From the NCBI GenBank assembly GCA_025774245.1, contig JALGWI010000006.1, positions 1 to 64,000 on the forward strand: a DNA stretch of 64,000 bases. The letters run 5' to 3'. The stretch's first letter is position 1. Every line of letters starts with the position of its first letter. Positions 43,662 to 52,478 of the stretch are shown here, in pieces. The translations under genes and the position numbers were made by a program. Source of the stretch: a bacterium (lineage in GTDB: Bacteria; Joyebacterota; Joyebacteria; Joyebacterales; Joyebacteraceae). A model generated the notes under the pieces. It searched no databases. It was not told where the DNA came from and saw only the letters and a list, made by a program, of their open reading frames with translations.

Positions 43662-43784
43662 ACCGCACCAACCCGACGAGCCCGTCGGTTCGCTCGACCC
43701 GTCCGCGAGCGCGAAGCCCCGCCCCCCCCGGCCGGACGGATCCCCGTCACTGATGGACGCGAAGAAGAAGGAGCCACACAGCCC

Positions 43785-44387
43785 TCACTGCTTCAGGTTC
43801 CGGCGGATCGCGCGGAGCTCCTCGAGGATGAGTTCGAGCGTGCGATCCTGCCCGGAGACCGCGTCGGGAGCCCCCGCCCCCGAGGGACCGGCCGTCGGGT
43901 GGACCATCTCGAGCCGCCTCCTGAGATCATGGTGGATCATCTCCCAGTCGGCGAGTCCGACGAGCTTCCCCTCGTACCCAGTCGCCGACTGGGATTGGCC
44001 GGCGGTCTGGATCTCGACCGTCCCTATGCCGAGCCACCGATCGTAGAGCGACCGGTGCAGCCTGAAGTCGGTGATCATCCGAAGCGGGATGTTCTGTTCG
44101 ATCTTGCTCAAGATGCCCTTGTGGATCGTCACTTTGTCGTCGCCGACCTCAAAGGAGAGGTTCTTCACCCACAGGACGATGATCGGAGCGCCGATGATCC
44201 AGAGGAGGACGATCAGCCCCAGCACGATTCCCCACAGGGGTCCGGCGAAATCCCTCGGGTGCACGTCCTCGTCGGCCAACGGGATGACCGCCGTCATGAT
44301 CGCAGCGAACAGAATCGCGCACAGAGAGAACGTCAGGAGCGTGAGCCAGTGCTTCGTCAGGAGCCTACCGTCCGGACGGATCTCCAT
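43785..44387 (-). CDS. Bacterial PH-domain membrane protein
   Basis: Two TM then KVTIHKGILSKIEQNIPLRMITDFRLHRSLYDRWLGIGTVEIQTAG. Confidence 0.85.
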   Translation of the reverse strand: MEIRPDGRLLTKHWLTLLTFSLCAILFAAIMTAVIPLADEDVHPRDFAGPLWGIVLGLIVLLWIIGAPIIVLWVKNLSFEVGDDKVTIHKGILSKIEQNIPLRMITDFRLHRSLYDRWLGIGTVEIQTAGQSQSATGYEGKLVGLADWEMIHHDLRRRLEMVHPTAGPSGAGAPDAVSGQDRTLELILEELRAIRRNLKQ

Positions 44388-44396
44388 CGCTACCTC

Positions 44397-45479
44397 CTAG
44401 AGGATGTCCGAGAGCGAGACCCCGCGCTTCCCTGCGCGTTCGGCCAGCCACGCCCTCTGGTTGGCGGGAGGCGCCGGTACCTCGCCTTCAGCCCGGCGTT
44501 CGAGAGCGAGCGCGTCGACCGCGCAGACACGTGCGCACGCGCCGCAACCCAGGCAGCGGTCGTAGTCGACCGCGCACACCTCCTCCGGGAGCGAGAGCGC
44601 GCGGAAGTGGCAGCGCTCGACGCACGCGCCGCATCCCGTGCACGCGTCCCCGTCAACGACGATGCGGAAGTCCGAGCGCGCGACCGCCGTCGGCACCTCG
44701 AACTCCGTGACGCCGCGGAGGATGCCGCAGCAGCACGGACAGCAGTTGCAGATGTAGAAGATCTGGTCCCGGTGGTTGCAGATGGAGTGGACGAGGCCCT
44801 CCTCGGCCGCCTCCCTCAGGATACGAAGCGCGTCGTCCTTGGCGATGGCCCTCGTCGACTCGCTCTCGTCGAAGGCACTGGGTATGGGAGCGAAGATGAC
44901 GCAGTTCTCGAGCGAGCTGTCGCAGCCCTTTCCCACCTTCCGCTGCTGGACGCGGCAGATGCACTCGCGCACGCCCCAGGATCTCGCGCCCTCCACGAGC
45001 TCCGAGGCCCGCTCGTACGGGAGGATCTCGACGTCGACGGGGACGGAGGTCTCGACCGGGATGATCCGGTGGACCGACGGTTCGCCGTGGGCCATGCTCC
45101 CGCCGCCGGTCTCCTGCATGTACTCCTCGAAAAGCGTGGCCATCTCCTCGTCCATCCGAAGGAGCTGGTTCTCGTAGATGCCCACGACAAACGGCATGAG
45201 CCCGAACAGCATCCCGGCGTCTCCGCGCGAGGTTCGGATGAGCCCCTTCTTTGTCATGGTCACAAGCGTGTCGTGCGCCTCCCGGCCTTCAATGCCGGCG
45301 CGGGCCCCGATCTCGTCGGCACGCTCGGGCGTGAGGCGCATCACGGTCGCGAGCTTCGCCTCCGCGGGCTCGAACATCTTCGCCAGGAGCCGGAGCTCGC
45401 TGCCGCTCTCTGTTGCCGCGAAGCCGTTCGGGATCTCGTCGAGCCGCCTCGCCAACGCTCTGTAGACCTCATCAGGCAT
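44397..45479 (-). CDS. 4Fe-4S dicluster protein with N-terminal winged-helix-like region
   Basis: CTGCGACVERCHF and CLGCGACARVCAVDAL; CNCCPCCCGIL. Confidence 0.82.
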   Translation of the reverse strand: MPDEVYRALARRLDEIPNGFAATESGSELRLLAKMFEPAEAKLATVMRLTPERADEIGARAGIEGREAHDTLVTMTKKGLIRTSRGDAGMLFGLMPFVVGIYENQLLRMDEEMATLFEEYMQETGGGSMAHGEPSVHRIIPVETSVPVDVEILPYERASELVEGARSWGVRECICRVQQRKVGKGCDSSLENCVIFAPIPSAFDESESTRAIAKDDALRILREAAEEGLVHSICNHRDQIFYICNCCPCCCGILRGVTEFEVPTAVARSDFRIVVDGDACTGCGACVERCHFRALSLPEEVCAVDYDRCLGCGACARVCAVDALALERRAEGEVPAPPANQRAWLAERAGKRGVSLSDIL

Positions 45480-45530
45480 GTGGTTCGGACTCCTTGTAGA
45501 GCGGAGCCAGGCTAAGCGCCGGCTCCCGCG

Positions 45531-45998
45531 TCACTCCTTGTCCTCCACCGGCAGTCCGGCGGAGACCCACGCGTCGTACCCTCCGACGAGCGCGTAGACG
45601 TCGGTCCTTCCGAGTTCGAGCAGCTCGAGCGCCACACGGGCGCTGGATGCCTCATTCGGTCACGTGCAGTAGGCGACGAGTATGCTCTCGGGCGGGATCT
45701 CCTCCAGGTGATCCTCGGCCATGCCGGCCGGCACGCGGATCGCGCCCGGGAGCTTCTTCGTGGAGCTCCGCCACGATTGCGAGCTGCGCGCGTCGATGAA
45801 GACAAACTCGTCTCCGCCGTCCATCCTCTCCCGCAGCTCGTCGATCGTGATCCGGGTCGGCAGCGTTCCATCGAGCGCCGTCGCCTCGTCCGCCGGGTTG
45901 CCGCTGCATCCGGCGAGCGCCGCCAGGCCGACCAGCGTCAGAAAGACGGCCGCCAGGGGGAAAGACCCCTGGGTTCGGCCGGGGCTTCTTCGCGTCAT
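45531..45998 (-). CDS. Lipoprotein-type rhodanese with probable in-frame selenocysteine (UGA at 45662-45660)
   Basis: VLFPERSP-free reading: lipobox LAALAGCSG, FVFIDARSSQSW, then VAYCT-[UGA]-PNEASSARVALELLELGRTDVYALVGGYDAWVSAGLPVEDKE-stop; similarity continues in frame across the UGA. Confidence 0.82.
45628..45644 (-). promoter_or_regulatory. Candidate bacterial SECIS hairpin
   Basis: AGCGCC-CGTGT-GGCGCT, perfect 6-bp stem; loop starts 21 nt after the UGA and has G at position 2. Confidence 0.6.
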
Positions 45999-46066
45999 CC
46001 CGCCCTCCTTGTCCGGTCTCCTGCTCGAACCGCCCACGTCGCCGCGTCTTCGCTCGCCGCGATCGT

Positions 46067-46477
46067 TCACCGCCCGTCGCCTCCGCAGCACGGCGGGTCG
46101 CTCTTCTCCGGCGCCCCGCAGCACGAGCCGCTCGATGCTCCGCCGCACTCCTCGGTGGTCCCGGCCGGCACCTCCGGTTTCGCCGGCCCGCAGCAGGCCG
46201 ACGCCCGGTCACCGCCGCACGTCGCCTCCTCCCTGCCCGTCAGGGCCGCCAGGATCATCGCGCAGGCGCAGCCCACGCCGCTGTCGACCGTGATCGCACC
46301 GCTCGGGCAGTTCAGCTCGCACGCCCCGCACTCCATGCAGCCGAGCGCGTTCACGACCCGGACCGTGCCGTTCCCCCTCGCGAAGACCGCGTGCGGACAC
46401 ACGGCGACGCACATCCAGCAGCCGGTGCACAGGTCGGCATCGTACTCAAGTGTGTTCGTTGCGTACGCGTTGTTCAC
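46067..46477 (-). CDS. hgcB: Mercury methylation ferredoxin HgcB
   Basis: CTGCWMCVAVCPHAVF, CMECGACELNCPSGAITVDSGVGCACAMI; GTGA overlap with hgcA; Cys-rich tail. Confidence 0.9.
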   Translation of the reverse strand: MNNAYATNTLEYDADLCTGCWMCVAVCPHAVFARGNGTVRVVNALGCMECGACELNCPSGAITVDSGVGCACAMILAALTGREEATCGGDRASACCGPAKPEVPAGTTEECGGASSGSCCGAPEKSDPPCCGGDGR

Positions 46478-47487
46478 GAGGCGCCTCCCCTCGAGAGCCC
46501 GACCCGAACGACGATCGAGAGCACCAGGGCGCACCCGAAGACCCACGCCATCACGGGAACGTATGTCTTGATCTCGCGCTCGACGCCGCTCTTCGAGGTG
46601 AACGTCGTCGAACCGGTGAAGTTGAGGGCTATGAAAGCCGTCACGGGCGGCATCGCCAGGAGGTAGGCGAGCGCGCCTCCGGTGCGCATCCACGGGGCGG
46701 TCTCACGGACTCCCAGGAGCCACGCCAGCGCGAACGGCAGCGCGACCACGCCGCCCAGGATGAACCCCTTCGTGCTGAAGTTCGGACTGGGGATCCACGG
46801 GAGCAGGATCGGGAAGAGCACGGTTCCGGCGAGGACGGCGGCCACCGCCGCCGCGGCGGGGAGCGTTCCCCCGATCAGGAAGAGCACGACTGCCGCACCG
46901 GCCATCGGGAGGACCGCCTTGACGAGATCGACCGGGATCAGCACGACGCGGTCGATGAGCCCGAAGCGGACCTGACGCATCTCGTCGGTCACCTCGTCGT
47001 TCGCGAGGAAGGCGGGGATGTCGCCGGCCCTCACCGGCCCGTACTTCACGCGGAACCCCGAGCGTCTGCTCACCTCGTGCGCGGAGACCCCCGTCGCCCC
47101 GAGCTGTGGCAGGATGAGCGTCCGGTGGTTCACGACGTCGGCGAGCCGCGTCGATTCGACGCGGGCCACGAGCTCGTCGGTTCCGAAGGTCCCCTTCCCG
47201 GCTGCGCACCACACGTTGACGCCGCGCGTGTCCAGAACCAGGATGCGGCAGTCGATCCCAGCGAGCGCGGAGCGAAGCGCGTCGAAGCTCAGGGTGTAGT
47301 TCGCCGAGACGAAGACGGGCGAGTCGGGAGTGGCGTCACCGAGAACGTAGAGCCCCGGAGCGACGCGATGTCCGTTGCGGTGGACCCCCCAGCGCGCGAG
47401 AACGTGGTCCCGGCGGTCGATCGCCGTGATCTCGCTCGACGTTCGCCGGACGCCGGTCTCTGCCGCTCCTCTCCCGGTTTCGCTCAT
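46474..47487 (-). CDS. hgcA: Mercury methylation corrinoid protein HgcA
   Basis: Cap-helix motif NVWCAAGKGTFGTDELV (Cys94), N-terminal corrinoid domain, about five C-terminal TM segments. Confidence 0.93.
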   Translation of the reverse strand: MSETGRGAAETGVRRTSSEITAIDRRDHVLARWGVHRNGHRVAPGLYVLGDATPDSPVFVSANYTLSFDALRSALAGIDCRILVLDTRGVNVWCAAGKGTFGTDELVARVESTRLADVVNHRTLILPQLGATGVSAHEVSRRSGFRVKYGPVRAGDIPAFLANDEVTDEMRQVRFGLIDRVVLIPVDLVKAVLPMAGAAVVLFLIGGTLPAAAAVAAVLAGTVLFPILLPWIPSPNFSTKGFILGGVVALPFALAWLLGVRETAPWMRTGGALAYLLAMPPVTAFIALNFTGSTTFTSKSGVEREIKTYVPVMAWVFGCALVLSIVVRVGLSRGGAS

Positions 47488-47506
47488 CGACTCCCCCGCG
47501 CCGCGT

Positions 47507-47884
47507 TCACCCGGCGCGACTCCAGTTCGGATCGTCGAAACGCTGGATCTCGATCATGTAGCCGTTCGGGTCCTTGAGAAGGCAGTGGTAGATCGCGTAT
47601 TCCGGGTTGTGCGCAGGGGTCTTCACGAACTCGACGCCGTGTCCGGCGAGACGCTCGTGCCAGCCGTCGACGTCGTCCGTGACGAGTGTCAGAAGGATTC
47701 CCTGCGGCCTGGGTGCCTCCTCGCGCTCGCAGAAACCGACGTAGGCGGCCCCGGCGACGCTGTAGATGCGACAACCACCCTGGTCGAGCACGAGCGGAAG
47801 TCCGAGGACGTCCTCGTAGAACCTGGCGGTCGTCTCGAGATCGCGTGTGTAGCAGAAGCTGATGAGGGCGTCAGGTCCTCTCAA
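47507..47884 (-). CDS. Glyoxalase/VOC family protein
   Basis: ARFYEDVLGLPLV, KDPNGYMIEIQRFD. Confidence 0.87.
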   Translation of the reverse strand: MRGPDALISFCYTRDLETTARFYEDVLGLPLVLDQGGCRIYSVAGAAYVGFCEREEAPRPQGILLTLVTDDVDGWHERLAGHGVEFVKTPAHNPEYAIYHCLLKDPNGYMIEIQRFDDPNWSRAG

Positions 47885-48428
47885 GCCCAGTCCTCCCGAC
47901 AGAGTTGAATCGCTGCGTGACCATGTTCTCGAGGCAGTACTCGAGCTCCTCGATCCCCTCCGTGTAGGCGCCTCCAGTATACTCGGAGATGACCCTGCGC
48001 CAAAACGCCTGCGCGGGAGCGTTCGCGGGCAGCTCCCGCACGACCCAGTCGCCGCGGAACCTGTCGAAGAGCGCCCAGGCGACGTGCTTCCCGACCCCAC
48101 GGCGGCGGAACTTCCTCGCGACGAAGAACTCCCCCACCTCGAAGCACGGGGGGTCGGCGTCGTTGAGTCGACGGATGAGCGCGAAGCCCGCGAGACCCCC
48201 GTCGACCCGCAGGAGAAACGGATGCCCGTGCCACTCGCGCGGCCACACGTTCCTTTCGCGCTCGGGCGGCATCCCCCAGTACTGCTGCAGATCGTCGCAG
48301 CCTCCGTAGAGGCCCGACTCGAGGCAGTCCCACCCCATCCACTCGGAGAGATCGTACACGTAGAACCGCACGAGGTTCCGGACGACCTCCATCTCGGACT
48401 CCCGTGCCTCCTGGATTCCGACGTCCAT
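47871..48428 (-). CDS. GNAT N-acetyltransferase
   Basis: GEFFVARKFRRRGVGKHVAWALFDRF. Confidence 0.85.
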   Translation of the reverse strand: MDVGIQEARESEMEVVRNLVRFYVYDLSEWMGWDCLESGLYGGCDDLQQYWGMPPERERNVWPREWHGHPFLLRVDGGLAGFALIRRLNDADPPCFEVGEFFVARKFRRRGVGKHVAWALFDRFRGDWVVRELPANAPAQAFWRRVISEYTGGAYTEGIEELEYCLENMVTQRFNSVGRTGLERT

Positions 48429-48646
48429 CCTGGCCTCCGCGGCAGGCCCGTCCTGCATCCGGCTCGACCCGCGGCGAGATACACGCGCGGCCCCCGAGCC
48501 CCCCCCCATAATAGCACGACGAACGCGGCGCGTCACGCCGGCGAACTGGCCGGCCTGGCGCTCCCGTCGGCTGGGTTCTGGAGGTGTGGCGAGGGCCCGC
48601 AGACGGCCGTGGAGAGGCGGCGGAGATGCGACGGCCGCGACGCCGG

Positions 48647-50011
48647 TCACTCGACCATGTTGTAGAGGAAGTGAACGAGCGCCTCGATCCCCTTCTCCCA
48701 GGTCGGGAGGTGGATCCTCTCGTTCGGCCCGTGCACGTGATCGCCGGGGAGCGAGAACCCCGTGAGCAGGGAATCGACGCCGAGCACGGTCTGCAACTGC
48801 CCGACGGCGGCGATGGTGCCGCCGCTGCGGTAGTAGATCGGCGGTTTGCCCCACACGGTCTCCATCGCGCGGGAGAGCGCGTGGACGGCCGGGGCGTTGC
48901 GGTCGGTCAGAGCGGGAGGGCATCCGCCCCACTCCGTGACTTCCCAGGTAACCGTGGGGGGCGCGTGGCTCTCGAGATAGCGCAGCAGCTGCTCGTGCAC
49001 CTCGTCCGGGGTCTGGTTCGGCACGAGCCGCACCGAGACGCTCGCACGCGCCTCGGTCGGGATCGCGGCCTTGCTGCTCCCTCCCTCGATCTTGATGATG
49101 TCGAGGGCGGGACGTGCGGCTTCGCGCTCAGCGGGGATGTAGTCGCGCTCACCCCAGAGCTCCGGCGCCCCGGACTGCTCGAGGTAAGACTCCATCCCCC
49201 GCGGAAGCGCGGCCATCTCGGCGCGTTCCTCCGGTGTGATCGGGGTCACGCTCTCGTAGAAGCCCGGGAGCGTCACGCGGCGCTCGCAGTCGTGCATCCC
49301 GGCGACGAGAGCGGAGAGCGCGTGGATCGGGTTGTGGACCACGCCTCCGTAGCTCCCCGAGTGGAGATCATGGGAAGGACCGGAGACCGTCAGGTGGCAG
49401 CTGTACATGCCGCGAAGACCATAGAAGATCGTCGGACGATCGGGGCCGAGCATGCCGGTGTCCGCGTTCAAGACGAAGTCGCACGCGAGGAGGTCGCGGT
49501 TCTCTCGCAGGAGATCGCCGAAGTGGAGCGATCCGACCTCCTCCTCGCCCTCGATCACGAACTTGAGGTTGACCGGCGGAGCGCCGGAACGGAGCACGGC
49601 CTCGATGGCGCCGACGCAGGCCATGATCTGTCCCTTGTTGTCGGACGCGCCGCGCGCGTGGAGGTACTCGCCGCGGACGACCGGTTCGTACGGATCGCTC
49701 TCCCAGTCGTCGAGAGGGGCGGCGCTCTGGACGTCGTAGTGACCGTAGACGAGCATCGTCGGGGCGGACGGGCCCGCGTCGGGACCCACGCCGAAGACGG
49801 CCGGGTGGCCGGCGGTCGGGAGGATCTCCACGCGCTCGACCTGGAGCGCGCGCAGCCTGTCCGCCATCCAATCCGCCGCCCTCCGTATGTCGTCCGCCGC
49901 CGCGGGGTCCTTCGAGACCGAGGGAATCCGCAGGAACTCGATCAGCTCGTTCAGATACCTGTCGCGGTTACCGCGCGCGTGCTCGAGTGCCGCTGCCCGC
50001 TCGTCTGCCAT
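48647..50011 (-). CDS. M20 family dipeptidase
   Basis: VYGHYDVQ, GASDNKGQ, IEGEEEVGS. Confidence 0.93.
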   Translation of the reverse strand: MADERAAALEHARGNRDRYLNELIEFLRIPSVSKDPAAADDIRRAADWMADRLRALQVERVEILPTAGHPAVFGVGPDAGPSAPTMLVYGHYDVQSAAPLDDWESDPYEPVVRGEYLHARGASDNKGQIMACVGAIEAVLRSGAPPVNLKFVIEGEEEVGSLHFGDLLRENRDLLACDFVLNADTGMLGPDRPTIFYGLRGMYSCHLTVSGPSHDLHSGSYGGVVHNPIHALSALVAGMHDCERRVTLPGFYESVTPITPEERAEMAALPRGMESYLEQSGAPELWGERDYIPAEREAARPALDIIKIEGGSSKAAIPTEARASVSVRLVPNQTPDEVHEQLLRYLESHAPPTVTWEVTEWGGCPPALTDRNAPAVHALSRAMETVWGKPPIYYRSGGTIAAVGQLQTVLGVDSLLTGFSLPGDHVHGPNERIHLPTWEKGIEALVHFLYNMVE

Positions 50012-50150
50012 CTCGTCTCTCCGGTGTGTGTCGTCCGAATGCCTCTGCGATCTGTCGCGCCGGGCAGTATAGCACACCTTGTTCCGAGCTTCCGCGCCGA
50101 TTCGTGCGGTCTCACATTGCTGCCCGCCCCCCGACCGCGGCCCGCGTCCG

Positions 50151-51380
50151 TCAGAGGCGCATCGGCTGCGGCTTGAGATACGTCAGGGTCCGCCACAGCC
50201 ACTCGGCGGGCCCGAAGCGGAAGTGCCTGACCCAGACCACCGAGAAGACGGCCTGCACCGCCCAGACGGCGAAGACGATGAGGATCTGCACGCCGCGCTC
50301 CACGTGTCCGAAGAGCCCGAGACCGTGTCCGAAGAAGATGAGCGTGCAGACGATCGTCTGGAGCAGGTAGTTCGTCAGCGCCATGCGTCCCACGGCCGCG
50401 AGCACGCCCGTCGGTCCGCGCAGCCGGGGTAAAGAACAGAGGAACTGGAGCAGGCCGACGTAGGCGAGCGCCACGAACAGGCTCCCCCAGTAGTTGTACT
50501 GCCACCCGAAGAACATCGAGTACTCGAGCGTCCACCCGGCCGCGAAGTTGCGGGTTATGCCGAGCGCGATCACAGGCAGGCCGACCGCGAGTCCGACGAC
50601 GGCCATCACGGCGTACGCCCGCCGCGACAGCGCGCCTGTGAAGACCCCGAGCTTGTGGAGGCCCATACCGATGAGCATGAGACCTCCCGCTCGCCATCCC
50701 GTCCAGATCAGGAACACGAACGTCTGGTGCGTGATCGACGACATGGCGCGGTGCGCCAGCTGACCCGTCCAGGGTCCCCGGAAGGCCGCCAGCTCCTTCG
50801 CGACGGCGTCCGCCGCGGGCCTCCAGATGAGCATGGTGTTCTCGATCGCCTCGGGAGGCCAGTACCCGATCGACCACCCGAAGAACGCGTAGAGAAGCGA
50901 GGAGATCGAGAACACGACCAGCCCGACGATGAGAAGCGTCACTGGTCGGAGTTTCCGGAAGAGAAAGGCCGCGAACGCGCAGAACGCGTAGGCCACGAGG
51001 ATGTCGCCGTCCCAGAGAAGGTAGCTGTGCAGGAGACCGATCAGGAGAAGCCAGAACGTGCGGCGGTAGTGGATCGCGGCGGCCGAGTACCCCCGGGCGA
51101 CGGCTCTCGCCGACACCAGGACGATCCCGGCGCCGAAGAGCATCGAGAAGATCGAAATGAACTTCTGGTCGGCGAAGAGGTGGCTCAGGATCCAGACGAG
51201 CCTGTTCACGCCAGTGAGGTCCCCGTAAGCGGTCGGGTTCAGATACGCCGCGTCGATCATCGCGAAGCTCTGGACGTTCATGACGAGGATGCCCAGGAGC
51301 GCGAATCCCCGGAGCGCGTCGAGCGAGACGGCCCGCTCCTGCGGGGCGACGGGGCCGATGCCTGCGATCTCTGTTTCCAT
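50151..51380 (-). CDS. DUF418 family membrane protein
   Basis: DALRGFALLGILVMNV; C-terminal GRMALTNYLLQTIVCT. Confidence 0.9.
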   Translation of the reverse strand: METEIAGIGPVAPQERAVSLDALRGFALLGILVMNVQSFAMIDAAYLNPTAYGDLTGVNRLVWILSHLFADQKFISIFSMLFGAGIVLVSARAVARGYSAAAIHYRRTFWLLLIGLLHSYLLWDGDILVAYAFCAFAAFLFRKLRPVTLLIVGLVVFSISSLLYAFFGWSIGYWPPEAIENTMLIWRPAADAVAKELAAFRGPWTGQLAHRAMSSITHQTFVFLIWTGWRAGGLMLIGMGLHKLGVFTGALSRRAYAVMAVVGLAVGLPVIALGITRNFAAGWTLEYSMFFGWQYNYWGSLFVALAYVGLLQFLCSLPRLRGPTGVLAAVGRMALTNYLLQTIVCTLIFFGHGLGLFGHVERGVQILIVFAVWAVQAVFSVVWVRHFRFGPAEWLWRTLTYLKPQPMRL

Positions 51381-51429
51381 GCGGTCACCTCTTGTGCTCT
51401 GCCTGCGCCTTACCCGATGCGACGGCGGC

Positions 51430-51816
51430 TCACTGTTTCTTCGGACGCCCTCTGCCCCCGCCGGGCCGGCCAGCCTTCCTCCCGCGGCGTTTCACCCCCG
51501 GGCCCGCCCAGCCGAACTCCTCGAGATCCACGCGTCCGCGTTCGTCGAAACGGACGCCCTCCGCCTCGAGCATCGCGCGCTGTTCCGGGCAATCGTCTCC
51601 AGTCGCGCGCGTGCTGATCTCTCCGCGGCTGTTGATGACGCGGTGCCAAGGGACGTCGCTCCCGAACGGCACGGCGGCCATCGCGTAGCCGACCATTCGT
51701 GGCGTGCAGCGGTCGCCGATCGCCGCGATCTGTCCGTAGGTCGCCACGCGCCCCGAAGGCACCTGCCTCACCACGGCGTAGATGCTCTCGTGGAGCCTGG
51801 CTCGTTCGTCGGCCAC
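51430..51816 (-). CDS. Alkyltransferase-like (ATL) protein with AT-hook-like tail
   Basis: GRVATYGQIA, VPWHRVINSRGEI (Trp in place of Cys); tail KRRGRKAGRPGGGRGRPKKQ. Confidence 0.88.
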   Translation of the reverse strand: MADERARLHESIYAVVRQVPSGRVATYGQIAAIGDRCTPRMVGYAMAAVPFGSDVPWHRVINSRGEISTRATGDDCPEQRAMLEAEGVRFDERGRVDLEEFGWAGPGVKRRGRKAGRPGGGRGRPKKQ

Positions 51817-51889
51817 CCTGCGTCCTCCTCGGGCGTGTGCGGGTCCTCGCGGACCCTCCCTCGCGGTCGCGCGCTTCGCCGGCTGTCCC

Positions 51890-52099
51890 CTAGCGCTTCA
51901 CTGGAAGAACGTGCACCGCCTTGATGACGAGCTCCACCTGGTCCCCCACCTCGAGGTTCAGGTGCTTGAGCGACTCCGTCGTGATCACCGCGGCCATCTC
52001 ACAGGGCTTCGTGACGTCGAACTTGATGAGCGTCATCACATCCCCCGCCGTCACGGACTTCACCGTGGCGGCAACCTCGTTTCTCGCTCCGTACTTCAT
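51890..52099 (-). CDS. Molbindin/TOBE-domain protein
   Basis: SARNxxxG-like GARNEVAATVKSVTAGDVMTLIKFDV...ITTESLKHLNLEVGDQVELVIKAVHV. Confidence 0.88.
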   Translation of the reverse strand: MKYGARNEVAATVKSVTAGDVMTLIKFDVTKPCEMAAVITTESLKHLNLEVGDQVELVIKAVHVLPVKR

Positions 52100-52154
52100 C
52101 GCGCACCTCCTCGACCTTCGTCTTCCCGCCGACCCCGTCCGCGTCGCGGAGCGG

Positions 52155-52475
52155 CTATCTCATGTCCTCCCGGACCGGGTGGAACGCGTCGATGATGCGG
52201 CAGTCCGAGAGCGCTCGCCCACCGTGCGGGACGTTCGGCGCGATGGCGACGACGGAGCCGGGCGTCAGGGCTCTCGTCTCGTCTCCCACCTTGAGTTCGA
52301 AACTCCCCTCGACCAGGTTCACGATCTGCTCGTGCGGATGGGCGTGGGGCGGCATCTCAGAGCCGTCGTCGATCTCCCAGTGGACGACGGTCATGCTGTC
52401 GGTGTGCACGGCCCTGCCCCTGAAGCCCTGGACCGGCTCCTTCACCGCAAGTTCGCTCAGTTCGAGAAACGGCAT
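52155..52475 (-). CDS. Cupin-domain protein
   Basis: MPPHAHPHEQIVNLVEGSFEL...PNVPHG. Confidence 0.9.
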   Translation of the reverse strand: MPFLELSELAVKEPVQGFRGRAVHTDSMTVVHWEIDDGSEMPPHAHPHEQIVNLVEGSFELKVGDETRALTPGSVVAIAPNVPHGGRALSDCRIIDAFHPVREDMR

Positions 52476-52478
52476 CGT

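Noticed and set aside
43170-45515. 781-aa plus-strand ORF
   Set aside because: Antisense to NUDIX, PH-domain and ferredoxin genes
45660-46148. Treating the rhodanese as a normal short protein or simple pseudogene ending at 45660
   Set aside because: The frame downstream of the TGA is intact, strongly rhodanese-like and ends at the expected place, and a SECIS-like hairpin is present; selenocysteine explains it better, though sequencing error is not excluded
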